Source of the DNA: Phaseolus vulgaris
Lineage: Eukaryota; Streptophyta; Magnoliopsida; Fabales; Fabaceae
Direction: 5' to 3'
Assembly (NCBI RefSeq): GCF_000499845.2
Contig: NC_023750.2
Span: 8,751,790-8,815,789 of the forward strand
DNA length: 64,000 nt
In this document: positions 23,176 through 33,618 of the stretch, piece by piece
Numbering within the stretch: the first letter of the stretch is position 1
Layout: each line of letters opens with the position of its first letter
Position numbers and translations under genes: made by a program
The notes under the pieces: model-generated
What the model was told of the DNA's origin: nothing
Seen by the model: only the letters and a program-made list of their open reading frames with translations
Databases searched by the model: none

Positions 23176-24269
23176 TGTTAGAATATATGGCCTTTAACGA
23201 GAGGGGGGTGAATTGTTTAAGAAAGGTTTTTGAAATATTTTCAAAGTTTAAAAAAATTCTTTGTATGAATCCATAACAGAAATTAGGTTAGCCAAGAACA
23301 AGATCAATAAAACAGCAAAGCAGCAGAAAAACAATCGGTTGTTTATACCAGTAAAACTAAAACCAGAATGTAAATGAGTTTAAGGGTAAGAGAAAGATAC
23401 ACCAACAGTTTATACTGGTTCACTCTTAAACCAAGAGCTACATCCAGTCCCCAGAAAACCACTGGGTAATCCACTAAGTAATCAAACCAGATTACAACTC
23501 ACAATCTACCAAAGCAGTGACCTTGAACCCTTCAAGAAACACACTCACTTTGACAAATCACACACCAAGAGTATTGATCTTGACCACTTCAAGAGCACAC
23601 AACACTCATTGGCAACACAACACTAGAAATACATAAAGGTTGAGAAGATATTACACTTGTTTACAGAACAATCTGAAATCAATACAAATGCAATCTTATT
23701 CCACTCTCTTAGAAAACCCAAAGCTTTTATGTGAATGTTCCAATCTTGAATTAACTCTTTCACCACTGAAAAACTCAAATCTGTTTTTTTTTTTTTTAAA
23801 ACATAAACAAACTATTTATATTTTCCAAAGATTGGTCAAAGCATTTAATGAAGGAGCGTATTCAGATGGAAATCATTTAAAGCACATTCAACCATCAAAC
23901 CAGAATTCTGTTAGGATTTTCGAAGAAACAATCGGTTGAAACCATGAAACAACCGATTGTTTGGTTTGGCAGTTGAGTCAACCAAACTCAAATAGTTTTC
24001 AACCTTTTCAAAAACTCCTAAGAGTAAAACAACCGGTTGATTCGACAAAACAACAGGTTGTTTTTCACTTAGTTTGAAAAACACTTTATTTCAAAAAGGA
24101 TTTAAAACACATTAGCTATAGATTCAACAAAGGAGTGGATTACAAATAAAACTACCCAGATCCCTTTCAAAACACAGCAGCAACACAACCTTGCATCACA
24201 CACATAGGATTTGGATTCTTCAAAGCACAATTTGAATTCTTCAAAGCACTTGATCACTCTTGATCAACA
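23176..24269 (-). mobile_element. Solo LTR inserted in the Tat RT, AACAT target duplication
   Basis: The element is bounded by TGTTAGAATATATGG and CTTGATCAACA. AACAT directly flanks both sides (23171-23175 and 24270-24274), a perfect 5-bp duplication. The RT reading frame joins cleanly when it is removed. No coding sequence or second LTR is present, so it is a solo LTR of about 1.1 kb. A minus-strand TATA box (TATAAATAG) at about 23812-23821 suggests minus orientation. It contains five copies of a near-palindrome, AACAAYCGGTTGTT. Confidence 0.88.
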
Positions 24270-24274
24270 AACAT

Positions 24275-24690
24275 CCCATTGAATATGTAATCCATCATGC
24301 TTTGATAGGTGGAACCTGCATTGTTTAGGCCAAACGACATGACTTCATAATAGAAATTGTCATAATCGATCATGAACGTCGTTTTTTTTTTATCTCTTGG
24401 GTGCATCTAGATTCGTTTATATCCAGAGTATGCATCCAAAAAACATAGAATGTTGTGATCGACCGCTCCATCGACAAGGCAGTCTATGCTCGATAGAGGA
24501 TAATAATCTTTCGGACAAGCTTTGTTGAGGTCGGTATAGTCCGTGCACATTCTCCATTTTCCATTGGATTCTTTTACCATGACCACATTGGCCAAGCAAG
24601 TGGTATAATACACTTTTTTTATGAAACTAGCTTTTACTAACTTCTCGGTCTCTTATCGTGCGGCATTACGTTTCTTTATGCTCATCTCTC
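24275..24690 (-). pseudogene. Reverse transcriptase, N-terminal half, of the decayed Tat element
   Basis: Minus-strand frames give MVKESNGKWRMCTDYTDLNK, ACPKDYYPLSSIDCLVDG and FLDAYSGY. Then MHPRDKKKT follows, ending in MDYIFNGMF at the solo LTR. A stop follows SGYKRI. The order and spacing match the Tat RT at 31430-31780. Confidence 0.9.
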
Positions 24691-25045
24691 ATTTCTTCTA
24701 ACCGATTGGCTTAGCCTCTTTATGGATAGAGAAACGATGTGTAATGACATTCGGGCTCACTCCGGGCATATCTAAAGTTGTCCAAGCAAACAAGTCAGCA
24801 TTATCAATTAATGTTTGGCTTACCAACTTGTTGTCGTCCAGTTTCAAGGAAATCTCCACATGTGTTGCATGTTCTTCATCCCGGAGGGGTAAGGGGAAAA
24901 GCTCCTAGCCTGGCTCAATGCAAGCTTCGTCGAGTCGAGGGTTAAAGTTGACAAGGGCGACCATGTGTTCTTTAGAAATTCTTTCTCGAGATCGATCTCT
25001 GGTTGACCTTCCAGATCTTTGCGAGTGTCCTCTTCTTCTAATAGA

Positions 25046-25455
25046 TCATCCACGCGAGGAGGCCTTGTAGAGCCGATTGGTTGGTTCAACTTTCAAACTT
25101 GCGACATAACATTCACAAACCATCTTTTGATTGATGTGGACTGTAATTGTGTCACCGGTTGCCGATGGAAACTTCATTTCCAGGTGGGGAGTAGACATTA
25201 TTGCCTTCAGGCGGTTAATGGACGACTGACCAAGCAATATTGTAAGAGGTATTTGCATTTATCAGGAGATATCAGCCTCTCTTCCCTGAACATGGTGTAC
25301 AAGTCAATGAATCCTCGTGTGTCCACTCGTTCACCAGAAAATCCAACAATCTGGTTGTAGGGTTGGATTTCTGATTCTGGAATCCTCATTTTCTTGAAAG
25401 TCTTCTAGTACAGAATGTCAACCGAGCTGCCCTAATCCACCGACACCTTGGTGAT
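25046..25455 (-). pseudogene. Aspartic protease of the decayed Tat element
   Basis: The active-site region near 25430 reads VD-stop-GSSVDILY-stop-KTF. Two nonsense changes stand where the family has Gln and Trp, at the catalytic triplet itself. It continues with EIQPYNQIVGFSGERVDTRG and ISPDKCKYLLQY. In another frame come SSINRLKAIMSTPHLEMKFP and VCECYVASLKVEPTNRL. The enzyme is inactive. Confidence 0.85.
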
Positions 25456-26865
25456 AGAAAATTTGTCAATCTCCACAATGATGACCATGGGGTCGTCTTG
25501 GGCTGGGTCGATGGCGGTGAAGTCGTCATCTGTGAAATTTATTCGTGGAAACCTCGGTAAGTCCTTGATGGTTACTGAATGGACCGACTGAATTGTCTGA
25601 AGGTGCTTCTATCAGGGGGAACTAGAACATCCTCCTCCGGCGAATCCTCCAACGATAGTGTTTATTTGCTCCGCAATGTGTTTGGGACTTATGCTTTCCA
25701 GGGAAGGACTTCTACATGATTTCCCCTCCTTTCGACTGATGCTTTCGAGTGGGATCGTACCTGATATGGTATTGATGACCTTCCAGACGTTGTGTTGCGA
25801 CTGATCATTCCTCCGAGGACTCTCGCTATGTGACTGATTCCAATGTACAAAACTTTCACTCCTTTTCCTCTGCTTGGCAGGGCATTGGTCATCATCAAAA
25901 CGACGTGATCTTTCTTGTCCACGCCACATATACTGCTTCTTCCGTTCCCTGGGAGAATACCTATCCCTTTGTGGGGATCGGTATGAGTTGGTGTTTATTT
26001 GAACAAACCTGCACAGATGAACAACTTTGATAAACTCTTCTATCTTGTCCTTCAATGCTTAACAACCTCGGTCGTGTTGTTGTAGTTGCGATGGAACCGA
26101 CAGTGTTTAGACATATCGATGTTTCTCAGACTTTGCAATTGTTTTAAGGCCAGGAGTAATTTGGCTTGTAGGGCCTCGTCCATAATTTTACCCCTTGCAA
26201 CATTCAATGGTGTGTAGGTATGGAAATGAGATCCTCGGTTTTCTCTGAACCTGTCCAACCGACCAGATGTAGATCGGTTTCCTTTGTCTTTCTCTTTTTC
26301 TTTATCTTCTCCATTCTCGGTCCAAACACTTTTGTGGAAGTCGCGCAATTCCTCAATCTACACAAACTTAGTTGCTCGGTTCCGCAATTTGTCAAGATCT
26401 TTGGACGGTCTCTTGATTAGACTGTTGGTGAACTGGCCAGGTCGGAGTGTCGAGACCAAGTGATGCATGGCTATCTCAAGCATGAGGTTTTTTATGCTTA
26501 GAGAGACTTTACTGAATCTCTCCAAGAATGTACACAAAGATTCCCTTTTTTTCCTGCCTTATGTTGAGGAGGGCTAAAGATGACATATGATGCAGTCTAC
26601 TCATAGCATATTAGGTGGTGAATTTCGTCGTCAGGGCTTTGAAACTGTCCATTGAGTTTGGTGGGAGCCGAGTGAACCAACTGAGTGCTCCTTCTTAGAG
26701 AGAAGTCGGGAAAACCTTACACCACACGACCTTGTTCGTCATGTAGAGATTCATTTGCATCTTATAAACGTTCAGGTGCTCGTCCAGATCTGTGGAGCCA
26801 TCACAGAGTTTGATGCTCAGTCCCTTCCATTTGGAGGGGAGTTGTGTTTTTTCATAGCTTTGTAC
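25456..26865 (-). pseudogene. Gag of the decayed Tat element
   Basis: Several minus-strand frames form a gag: CDGSTDLDEHLNVYKMQMNL and NLYMTNKVVWCKVFPTSL near 26690-26820, then LSWFTRLPPNSMDSF. FHTYTPLNVARGKIMDEALQ follows near 26200, and an Arg/Ser-rich basic C-terminal part (YRSPQRDRYSPRERKKQY) near 25950. At least four stops or frame changes break it. The length agrees with an otherwise complete gag. Confidence 0.85.
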
Positions 26866-27239
26866 GCTTTGGAGGTCGGTGCTCCATCATGATTTTATCC
26901 TTAAAAGGCGCTTCAGCGGGTTGGAGGAGGAAGGAATATATAAATTTCCCTTTGTCTCGACTCCTGAGTGATGTGGGACCATATTGGCGATATCGGAAGA
27001 AGCCCCCTAGTCGAAGTCTAAGGGGAGTGGATTCCCCCTAGTTGAAGGCCTTGGGACACATTTTCGTTCCCACAGATGGCGCCATCATTTCGACCTCAAG
27101 TTCGAGAGATAGAATCACTAAGGTCAATCACCGCATCCAATGTATTATCCGCTTTGGAGGTCGGTGCTCCGTCACGATTTTATCCTTAAAAAGTGCCTCA
27201 ATGGGTTGGAGGAGCAAGGAGTATATTGGTGGTACCCAA
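26866..27239 (-). mobile_element. TRIM-like repeat in the Tat leader
   Basis: On the minus strand two similar segments share AAGGATAAAATC and GGAGCACCGACCTCCAAAGCG; one ends near 27100, the other at about 26866. Between them are a primer-site-like TGGCGCCATCTGTGGGAACG (27065-27084) and a polypurine-like TTCGACTAGGGGGCTT. This is the layout of a terminal-repeat retrotransposon in miniature, with the upstream terminal repeat truncated. A closely related segment sits at 30290-30520 in the other Tat element in the same position. It could instead be a duplicated family-specific leader. Confidence 0.5.
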
Positions 27240-27279
27240 AACCTTATGGTCGTGGATTCGAGCCCCACGGTGGGCGCCG
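27240..27279 (-). other. Primer-binding site that extends into a 40-nt tRNA-Lys(CTT) 3' half
   Basis: The minus strand next to the 5' LTR starts CGGCGCCCACCGTGGGGCT, complementary to the 3' end of tRNA-Lys. On the plus strand the match runs on past the usual 18 nt. It includes the T arm (GTGGATTCGAGCCCCAC), the variable region and the anticodon-stem 3' strand (AACCTTATGGTC), with about two mismatches to the plant tRNA-Lys(CTT) I know. The 5' half of a tRNA is absent, so it is not a tRNA gene. Confidence 0.8.
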
Positions 27280-27280
27280 A

Positions 27281-28618
27281 ATAGCTCATTCCTTCGATTC
27301 TCCTTCCTTGAATGTTGGGACTCGGTCGGGGTTGACCTAGAAAAGGTACTCCGACGATCAACTAAGTACTTTGTGTAAATAGTGTATATTCATAAACAAG
27401 GTTATCAAACTCTAGGGTTAACTCGTAAACCCTTACGAGTAAACCCATACGAGTTTAAGAGTCAGGTGAAGGTTGGCGAGTCAACTCGGGAGTAAACTCG
27501 TTTTTTAGTAAACCTGAAGTTGACTCAGTCAAACTCGGCCAAACTCACTAGTTTAAGGCCGAGTCACCGAGTTGCGTAAAATGGACCCAAAACGATGTGT
27601 TTCCTTATGATTAGATTTAGGGTTTAGGGTGACGCTCACGATCTCATCTTCTTCACTGTCGTCATCGCCGCAGCATCTCGTCGCGCCGCTCGTCGTATCG
27701 CACCGCGCCATGCCGCTCCTCTCATTGCACTACTGATCGTCGCACCTCACCTCGTCGCGATTCTCGTCACACTACGCCATTCGCGAAGCACTTCGATAGG
27801 TAAGTCTTGTTGCTGCGGTGAGGACATATTGGATTAGGGTTTTTAAAATTAGGTTTGAGCTTTTAAAAATGGGTTAGGGTTTTTTTGTTCATTGGGTTTG
27901 GGGCAAATTTTTGGGCATCCTGAAGTATTTTTACTGCTTTGGACAAATTGGATTTTTGTTTAATTTTAGGGTAGATTGGCTAATTGATTGTTTTTAAAAA
28001 AAAATTGGCATATATAGTAAGATGTCTAGAACTAGTTCAAATTCAGCATTTTCACTGCCACTTAGAAGTAAGAATGCCACCTAGAAGTTATTTTATTGGT
28101 GTATGAACTTGATTATTTCATTATTATGGATTTGGTATATGAATTACTATTTTTTTGTTAAATTTTTTATGTGAGTAGACTCTTACGAGTCTGGTTTACT
28201 GGGCTCCCACAAGTCACAGTAGACTCTCGAGTCTGATAACCTTTTTCGTAAATTGATAAAAGCGTACCTTACACCTTTAGAAAAGGTTTATTTATAGTGT
28301 TGGTCATGGGCCCTTGTTATGATTAGCTAAATATCAGTTGTCCATTGATGTCTGTCGTGATCCCTGATTTGTAGGAAGATATATTGGTATATAGGTATGT
28401 TGGTATATCTGAAGAATATATGTATTGTCTTTCTGTTAATTAGTATTTAGCTGATTTGTCGGAGATATTTTCTGCATAATCCGGGACATGAATGTGACTC
28501 ATAAAAGACTCTTTGTAATTGTCGTTGCTGTCATTTATTAAGTGCTTTAAATATGCTTTAGTGTGTTCAGTCTCTTAATGAGACCGAGTGATTGACTCCT
28601 TCGGTACCGATCAATACA
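27281..28618 (-). repeat. 5' LTR of the decayed Tat element, split by a hAT-like insertion
   Basis: It matches the LTR at 8541-9041 on both sides of the 27397-28244 insertion. It ends AATACA at 28618, aligned with GGTACA at 9041. Without the insertion it is about 490 bp, as is its partner. The two differ by many substitutions, so the element is old. Confidence 0.8.
27397..28244. mobile_element. Non-autonomous hAT-like element in the LTR
   Basis: Terminal inverted repeats CAAGGTTATCA and TGATAACCTT are continued by imperfect inverted similarity (ACTCGTAA/TTACGAGT). The flanks TTCATAAA (27389-27396) and TTCGTAAA (28245-28252) match at 7 of 8 bases, as expected for an aged 8-bp hAT duplication. 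The corresponding empty site exists in the partner LTR near 8670-8690. The interior has a CG-rich stretch (about 27610-27790) ending in a splice-donor-like AGGTAAGT. That may be the 5' end of a lost autonomous gene or of a captured gene. There is no transposase frame. Confidence 0.8.
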
Positions 28619-29059
28619 ATATTTATCATTAATTCTAATGACATTGTTATTGTTCGCAGTATTAATATTTAACTATATCTAGATTATCTATGATTAGAAA
28701 TCTATAGATGATTAATTAATTAATTTCAAGTTACATCATTAAGATGTATCTAAATAAAAATTTATTAAAATAGTATAAATAGATAGTGATTTTAAGATGT
28801 ATAGTACTTATATATTACATCCTTACTATCTTATTTATTTATTAAATATTTAACACGAAGGACAAAATATCTTAGGGACAAGAAAAAAAATTTCAAGTTG
28901 GGCATTTGGAAAGATATACCTAAACATGAAAAAGTTTTTGTTAAAAGATCTTGTAGGTTCAACTCAACAAGATCAGTATTAGTTAAATGCACACTTTATA
29001 TTGATTATAAATCTAACCTATATAAAATTATCAGTGTTAGAAATCTTACTCATAATACT
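28619..29059. other. AT-rich DNA between two retroelements
   Basis: No gene or repeat is recognised. ATACT at 29055-29059 is the left target duplication of the next element. Confidence 0.7.
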
Positions 29060-30265
29060 TGTACCGTCCCGTATCCGGAAGTTGACTAAGTCAAGGTCAA
29101 AGTCAACGGCTAGAGAGTCAAAGTCAACGCAAGGCGTCGCCTGGGTGGAGAGACGCCAAGAGGAAGCGTCGCCAAGGCAAGGCGTCGCTTAGGTGAAGGC
29201 GTCGCCCAACCAGGGCGTCGCCAGATCAAACAGTGCTAAAGTAAGGCAATCACGGTGTGGTTCCCCGATACCCATGGGTAGGAAAGACCATGGAGGGAGC
29301 GACGCCGTGGGAAGGCCTCAGGTCCCAATAGCACGGGGCAGCGATAAAGAGAAGGAAAAGGTGGCTTCAAGGCCATAGTAATAGTACCAGTGAAGGGCAG
29401 CCTGACTCGTGAAGTGCTCCTGCCGCCCCAGAGACGCCCGTGGGGCAGATACGACTCAAGAGGAAAGTCACGCCCAGGGCAACCGGGTGCAGAGTACAAA
29501 AGGAAGGCAGATACGCTCTCAAAGTAAGTGACTAGATACTTGGGGGCATGAGTTGGCACCCAAAAAGTCACCCCTAGCGCAGTAGCACTCTCAGCAGGAG
29601 GACTCACACGTAGAAACGTCCCCAGATGGGCAGAAGCGTCCCCGGATGGGGTCATGGCGTCGTGAGGCCCTCCACGTGTACGACAGCCATGCCAGAATAG
29701 AAACACCCTTTTAGTCAGGTGCCAGGTAATTAAAGGTTATTCAATACAGTTTCCCTTTCGAGCATTCAGGTACTATAATGGCTCCCGAGCGTTTCAACGT
29801 CTTAAATGCACTACGTTTTCTAATTAAGCGCTTTAATGAGTGCATTACGTTTGTGATTAAAAGCGCTTTAAGACGCTTTAAATGCTTGGGCAGTTTAAAT
29901 AGCGCGTGGAATGTTGGGAAAAGGGTTGGAACTTTCGGCAAATTTACCAGAGAACTCTCTAGTTGCTTGCTCGTGCTTCAAGGTTACGTACAAGTGACTG
30001 GGGAATATTTTTTCCTAAAGGAGACAACACGCACATATACACAGTTCTTTTACCACCTTCAGAGTACCATACGCGGTGCTCAGACACATAGGTGGACAGT
30101 TTTTGGTGTTTCTTGCTGGCTGACTTGAGCGTCGGAGTGCACACGGCCGCTAGGGCGCCTTTTTGTCCTCTTTTTTGCAGGAATCCACAGGCAACCAGTG
30201 GGAAGGAGTCCCTAGCTGACGGTTGAGGTCGCGCACGAAGACGTCCCGGTCAACCGGACGGAACA
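29060..30265 (+). repeat. 5' LTR of the young Tat element
   Basis: It is identical in length to 40195-41400. It contains a cluster of GGCGTCGCC-type motifs (29117-29225), a hairpin (29261-29299), and palindromic AAGCGCTTTAA boxes at about 29825-29885 close to a TTTAAATAG TATA-like box near 29893. CTGACTTGAGCGTCGGAG sits near its end. Long open frames inside it are present in both copies but match no domain. Confidence 0.97.
29261..29299 (+). other. Conserved hairpin in the 5' LTR
   Basis: TTCCC...GGGAG forms an outer stem and CCATGG...CCATGG an inner stem around loop GTAGGAAAGA. CGATAC and a single A form an internal loop. Three more versions at 36518-36711 keep the loops but change the stems in a compensatory way. 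Confidence 0.7.
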
Positions 30266-30267
30266 TT

Positions 30268-30286
30268 TGGCGGTCACCGTGGGGCC
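30268..30286 (+). other. Primer-binding site, tRNA-Lys type
   Basis: TGGCGGTCACCGTGGGGC starts 2 bp after the LTR. It resembles TGGCGCCCACCGTGGGGC, complementary to tRNA-Lys, with two changed bases. Confidence 0.75.
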
Positions 30287-30545
30287 GAAGAGGCTCCTTC
30301 GCCCCTCAACTAGGGGGATCCACTCCCCTTAGACCTCGACTGGGGGGCTTGTTCCCGTATGCCAATACAGTCCCACATCGCTCAGGAATCGAGGCCAAGG
30401 GCAGTTTATATACTCCCTCCTCCCTTCACCCTTCGAGGTGCCTTTTAAGGACAAAACCGTGACGGAGCACCGACCTCCAAAGCGGACAATACCTCGGATG
30501 CGGTGATTGACCCTAGCGATGCTGCCCAACGACTTGAGGTCGTCA
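30287..30545 (+). repeat. Leader segment shared with the other Tat element, in place of gag
   Basis: The sequence matches the minus strand of 26866-27140: ATCCACTCCCCTTAGACCTC, GGGGGGCTT, GTCCCACATCGCTCAGGA, GGAGCACCGACCTCCAAAGC and GGATGCGGTGATTGACC. It runs directly into protease codons at about 30550 with no gag between. It may be half of a TRIM-like insertion left after a deletion that removed gag. Confidence 0.7.
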
Positions 30546-32326
30546 TGTTTCTGTCGACCTTTAATAAGTTACGGTTGTCCCCCGATCTGCTGAGTCCCTA
30601 TACGGGATGTTTGTACGGGTTCGGGGATAACCAGGTAGAAGTCCGGCGGTACCTGGAATTGAGGACTACGTTCACAGACGGAGAGGCCTCCCGTACCGAG
30701 AGCATCCGGTACCTCGTCGTGAACGCTAATTCTGCCTACAATATTTTGCTGGGCAGACCGGCGTTAAACTGTCTGAGCGCGGTGTCCTCCACCCGTCACA
30801 TGAAGATGAAGCTGCCGGACCTCAGTGGCCGGGTGATAGTCATCAGGTCAGACCAGGAGGAGGCGAGGAAATGCTATGAAAACAGCCTGAAAACGAAGAG
30901 AGGCGTATTCATGGTGTATGAACGTCCGCCGAGTGTGGACGCGACGATGGTTGAGGCGACGCCCGCTGGGCTGATGCCTGAAGAGGTCATAGCGGAGAGG
31001 GCGATGCCCGAAGCAGATGTGCAAACGGAGGGAGGCCCTGACAACACGGCGCCCGTGGAAGAGGCGACGCCCATGGAAGAGGCGGCGCCCGTGGAAGAGG
31101 CGGCGCCTGTCGAAGATAACAGCAGGGAGCAGCCTGCGGCTAGCGCCGTAGAAAGGGAGATTGGTGGTAAGACTTTCAAGTTAGGAAGTTCGCTAAGCAC
31201 AGAGGAACAGGAGGGGGTGGCAGAAGTGATTTCGCGCCACCTGGACGCCTTCGCATGGTCCGCCTCGGACATGCCAGGCATCGATCTCGATTTCCTGTGT
31301 CACCACCTCAGCATGGATGCCACGGTCCGCCCCGTGCGTCAGAGAAGGAGAAAGTTCAATGAGGAACGACAACAGGTGGTGAAAGACGAAACGCAGAAGC
31401 TGCTGAGCGCTGGCCACATCAGGGAGATTCAGTACCCTGAGTGGCTCGCCAACGTCATCTTGGTGAAAAAGGCGAACGGAAAGTGGAGGATGTGTGTTGA
31501 CTTCACGGACCTGAACAAGGCATGCCCGAAGGACTCGTATCCGCTGCCCAGCATTGACGCCTTATTAGACAGTGCGTCCGGCAGCAAGGTGCTAAGTTTC
31601 CTGGACGCCTTTTCAGGGTACAACCAAATCAAGATGCACCCAAGAGACGAGAGCAAGACTGCATTCATGACGGAGACATGCAGTTACTGCTATAAGGTGA
31701 TGCCCTTCGGGCTGAAAAATGCGGGCGCCACGTACCAAAGGCTAATGGACAAGGTCCTGGCGCCAATGCTTGGGAGGAATGTGTACGCTTATGTAGACGA
31801 CATGGTGGTGGCGTCGCAAAATAGGGTGCAGCACATGGCAGACCTGGAGGAGTTGTTCCACACAATATCCAAGTACCGCCTCAAGTTGAACCCCGAGAAG
31901 TGTGTTTTCGGGGTAGAGGCCGGTAAGTTCTTGGGTTTTTTGCTCACCAAGAGGGGGATAGAGGCGAACCCCGACAAATGTGCGGCTATTATCGCCATGC
32001 GGAGCCCGACATCGGTAAAGGAGGTGCAACAGTTGACAGGGCGGATGGCGGCGCTCTCGAGGTTTGTTTCCGCCGGAGGAGAAAAGGGGCACCCATACTT
32101 CCAGTGCCTCAAGAGAAACAGTCGCTTTGCATGGACTGGTGAATGCGAAGCGGCTTTCATTAAGCTGAAGGAGTACCTGGCGACGCCACCGGTCCTCTGC
32201 AAGCCGGTAACGGGCGTGCCCCTCCGGTTGTATTTTACTGTAACGGAGCGGGCCATCAGTTCTGTGTTGGTCCAAGAGCAGGATCAGAGTCAGAAGCCCA
32301 TCTACTTCGTTAGCAAGGCCTTATAG
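30546..32326 (+). pseudogene. Partial protease, reverse transcriptase and start of RNase H
   Basis: An open frame of about 600 residues. It enters protease after the active site: STFNKLRLSPDLLSPYTG, then VVNANSAYNILLGRP; the LVDxGSS segment is missing. An alanine/glutamate repeat linker (VEEATPMEEAAPVEEAAPVE) follows. RT shows NVILVKKANGKWRMCVDFTD, ACPKDSYPLPSID, FLDAFSGYNQIKMHPRDESK and MPFGLKNAGATYQRLMDKVL. The catalytic YVDDMVV is at about 31791-31811, then LGFLLTKRGIEANP. RNase H starts at about 32210 and the frame ends at a TAG (32324-32326) where relatives have Gln (KAL*GAETRYQ). RT residues look intact. Confidence 0.93.
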
Positions 32327-33245
32327 GGGGCTGAGACGAGGTACCAAGCACTAGAGAAGGCGGCGCTGGCGGTAGTGTTCTCTGCTAGGAGGCTCCGTCA
32401 TTACTTCCACAGTTTTACGGTGGTGGTGATGACCAATCTCCCTATACAGAAAGTGCTGCAGAAACCCGATGTGGCAGGAAGAATGGTACGCTGGGCAGTG
32501 GAACTGTCAGAATTCGACATCCAGTACGAACCTAGAGGATCCATCAAAGGGCAGGTGTACGCAGATTTTGTAGCAGAACTTTCGCCCAGAGGTGAGCAAG
32601 AGGTGGAAGCGAGTTCGCAGTGGCTGCTCTCGGTTGATGGCTCTTCAAACCAACAAGGGAGCGGTGCAGGAATAGTCTTGGAGGGACCCGACGGCATACT
32701 GATCGAGCAGGCCTTGCGTTTCGCCTTCAAGGCAAGTAACAATCAGGCAGAATATGAGGCCCTGATAGCAGGAATGCTCTTGGCCAAGGAGATGGGCGCA
32801 CAGAACCTCCTGGTGAAGAGCGACTCTCAATTGATTACGGGGCAGGTGTCGGGTGAGTTCCAGGCGAAGGACCCACAGATGGCGGCGTATCTAAAATACG
32901 TCCAGTTGTTGAGGGGGGCGTTCAACGCTCTTGAGTTGATACACGTCCCGAGGGAGCAGAATGCCAGAGCTGACCTGCTCGCAAAGCTGGCCAGCTCAGG
33001 CAAGGGGGGTAGACAGAGGACAGTGATCCAGGAGACTCTCAAAGCTCCGCGTCGTTTCGTGGAAGACAACAGGGTGGATGTCCTCCAGATTTATACATCA
33101 AGGGGAAGGCCGAGGAGTCATTCCTCTTTGACCCAAGATACGCAGAGGGCGCCCCGCATCAGCATATACGCGGGTGTGCCTGAAGAAGAGCAGATGCAGG
33201 TCTGTGTTTTGTCCAAGGGAGACACCTGGATGACGCCTATAAACG
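32327..33245 (+). pseudogene. RNase H end and extra Tat-type RNase H
   Basis: It continues the pol frame after the TAG: RYQALEKAALAVVF, the RNase H tail WAVELSEFDIQYEPRGSIKG, then a second RNase H domain (about 32620-33000). Its acidic residues are visible: LLSVDGSSNQQGSGAG (Asp), NQAEYEALIAG (Glu), LLVKSDSQLITGQ (Asp) and NARADLLAKLAS (Asp). A one-base loss near 33243 (TATAAACGA for TATAAAACGA) shifts the frame. The extra RNase H is typical of Tat elements. Confidence 0.9.
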
Positions 33246-33618
33246 ATACCTGGCGGATGGGGCTCTTCCAGTGGACCCTGAAGAGGGTAAAAAAGTCAAA
33301 AGAAATGCCGCAAGATATACTTTGGTGGATGGGGTGCTGTTCAGGCACGGCTTCACTCACCCTATCCTAACATGCGTCAGTGGCGATGAGTGCACCAGGA
33401 TAATGGCGGAGCTACACGAAGGCATCTGCGGAAGCCATGTAGGAGGAAGGTCCTTAGCCTCCAAGGTAATACGCGCAGGTTTCTTTTGGCCAACAGTGAA
33501 AGAGGATTGCGCACGGCACGCCCAGCGGTGTAGGCAATGCCAAAAGCACCCCGACTGGCACAAGGCGCCGCCAGAAGAGTTGCGGTCCATATACAGCCCG
33601 TGGCCTTTCCATACATAG
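33246..33618 (+). pseudogene. Integrase zinc-binding region
   Basis: In the frame after the shift: DPEEGKKVKRNAARYTLVDG, LFRHG, then HEGICGSH and CARHAQRCRQC, the full H-H-C-C zinc domain. It stops at TAG (33616-33618) just before GIDILGP, where Trp is expected, separating it from the core. Confidence 0.92.

Larger units (their letters stand above)
8541..28618 (-). mobile_element. Decayed Tat-lineage Ty3/gypsy element, heavily nested
   Basis: The LTR at about 8541-9041 matches 27281-28618 once an inserted hAT-like element is removed. Between them on the minus strand are gag, protease, RT, RNase H and integrase remnants. An extra gene on the opposite strand lies next to the 3' LTR, as in the Tat lineage. 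The primer site matches tRNA-Lys. Insertions include a CRM-like element, an LTR-like fragment, a solo LTR and a TRIM-like segment. Every domain carries stops or frameshifts. I could not match target duplications at the two outer ends, so the left boundary is approximate. Confidence 0.8.

Noticed and set aside
27240..27279. tRNA-Lys gene
   Set aside because: Only the 3' half is present and it abuts an LTR as a primer site.
27607..27630. Telomere-like TTTAGGGTTTAGGG
   Set aside because: Only two units, inside the hAT-like element.
8536..28623. Target duplication for the decayed Tat element
   Set aside because: The flanks ACAAT and ATATT do not match; ends may be truncated or diverged.
29236..29706. 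156-codon open frame inside the 5' LTR, and the 116-codon frame at 29778-30128, both repeated in the 3' LTR
   Set aside because: They have no domain, and their duplication is simply LTR identity. GC-rich LTR sequence often stays open by chance.
31742..32275. Long minus-strand frames opposite RT
   Set aside because: Shadows of the RT coding frame, no domain similarity.
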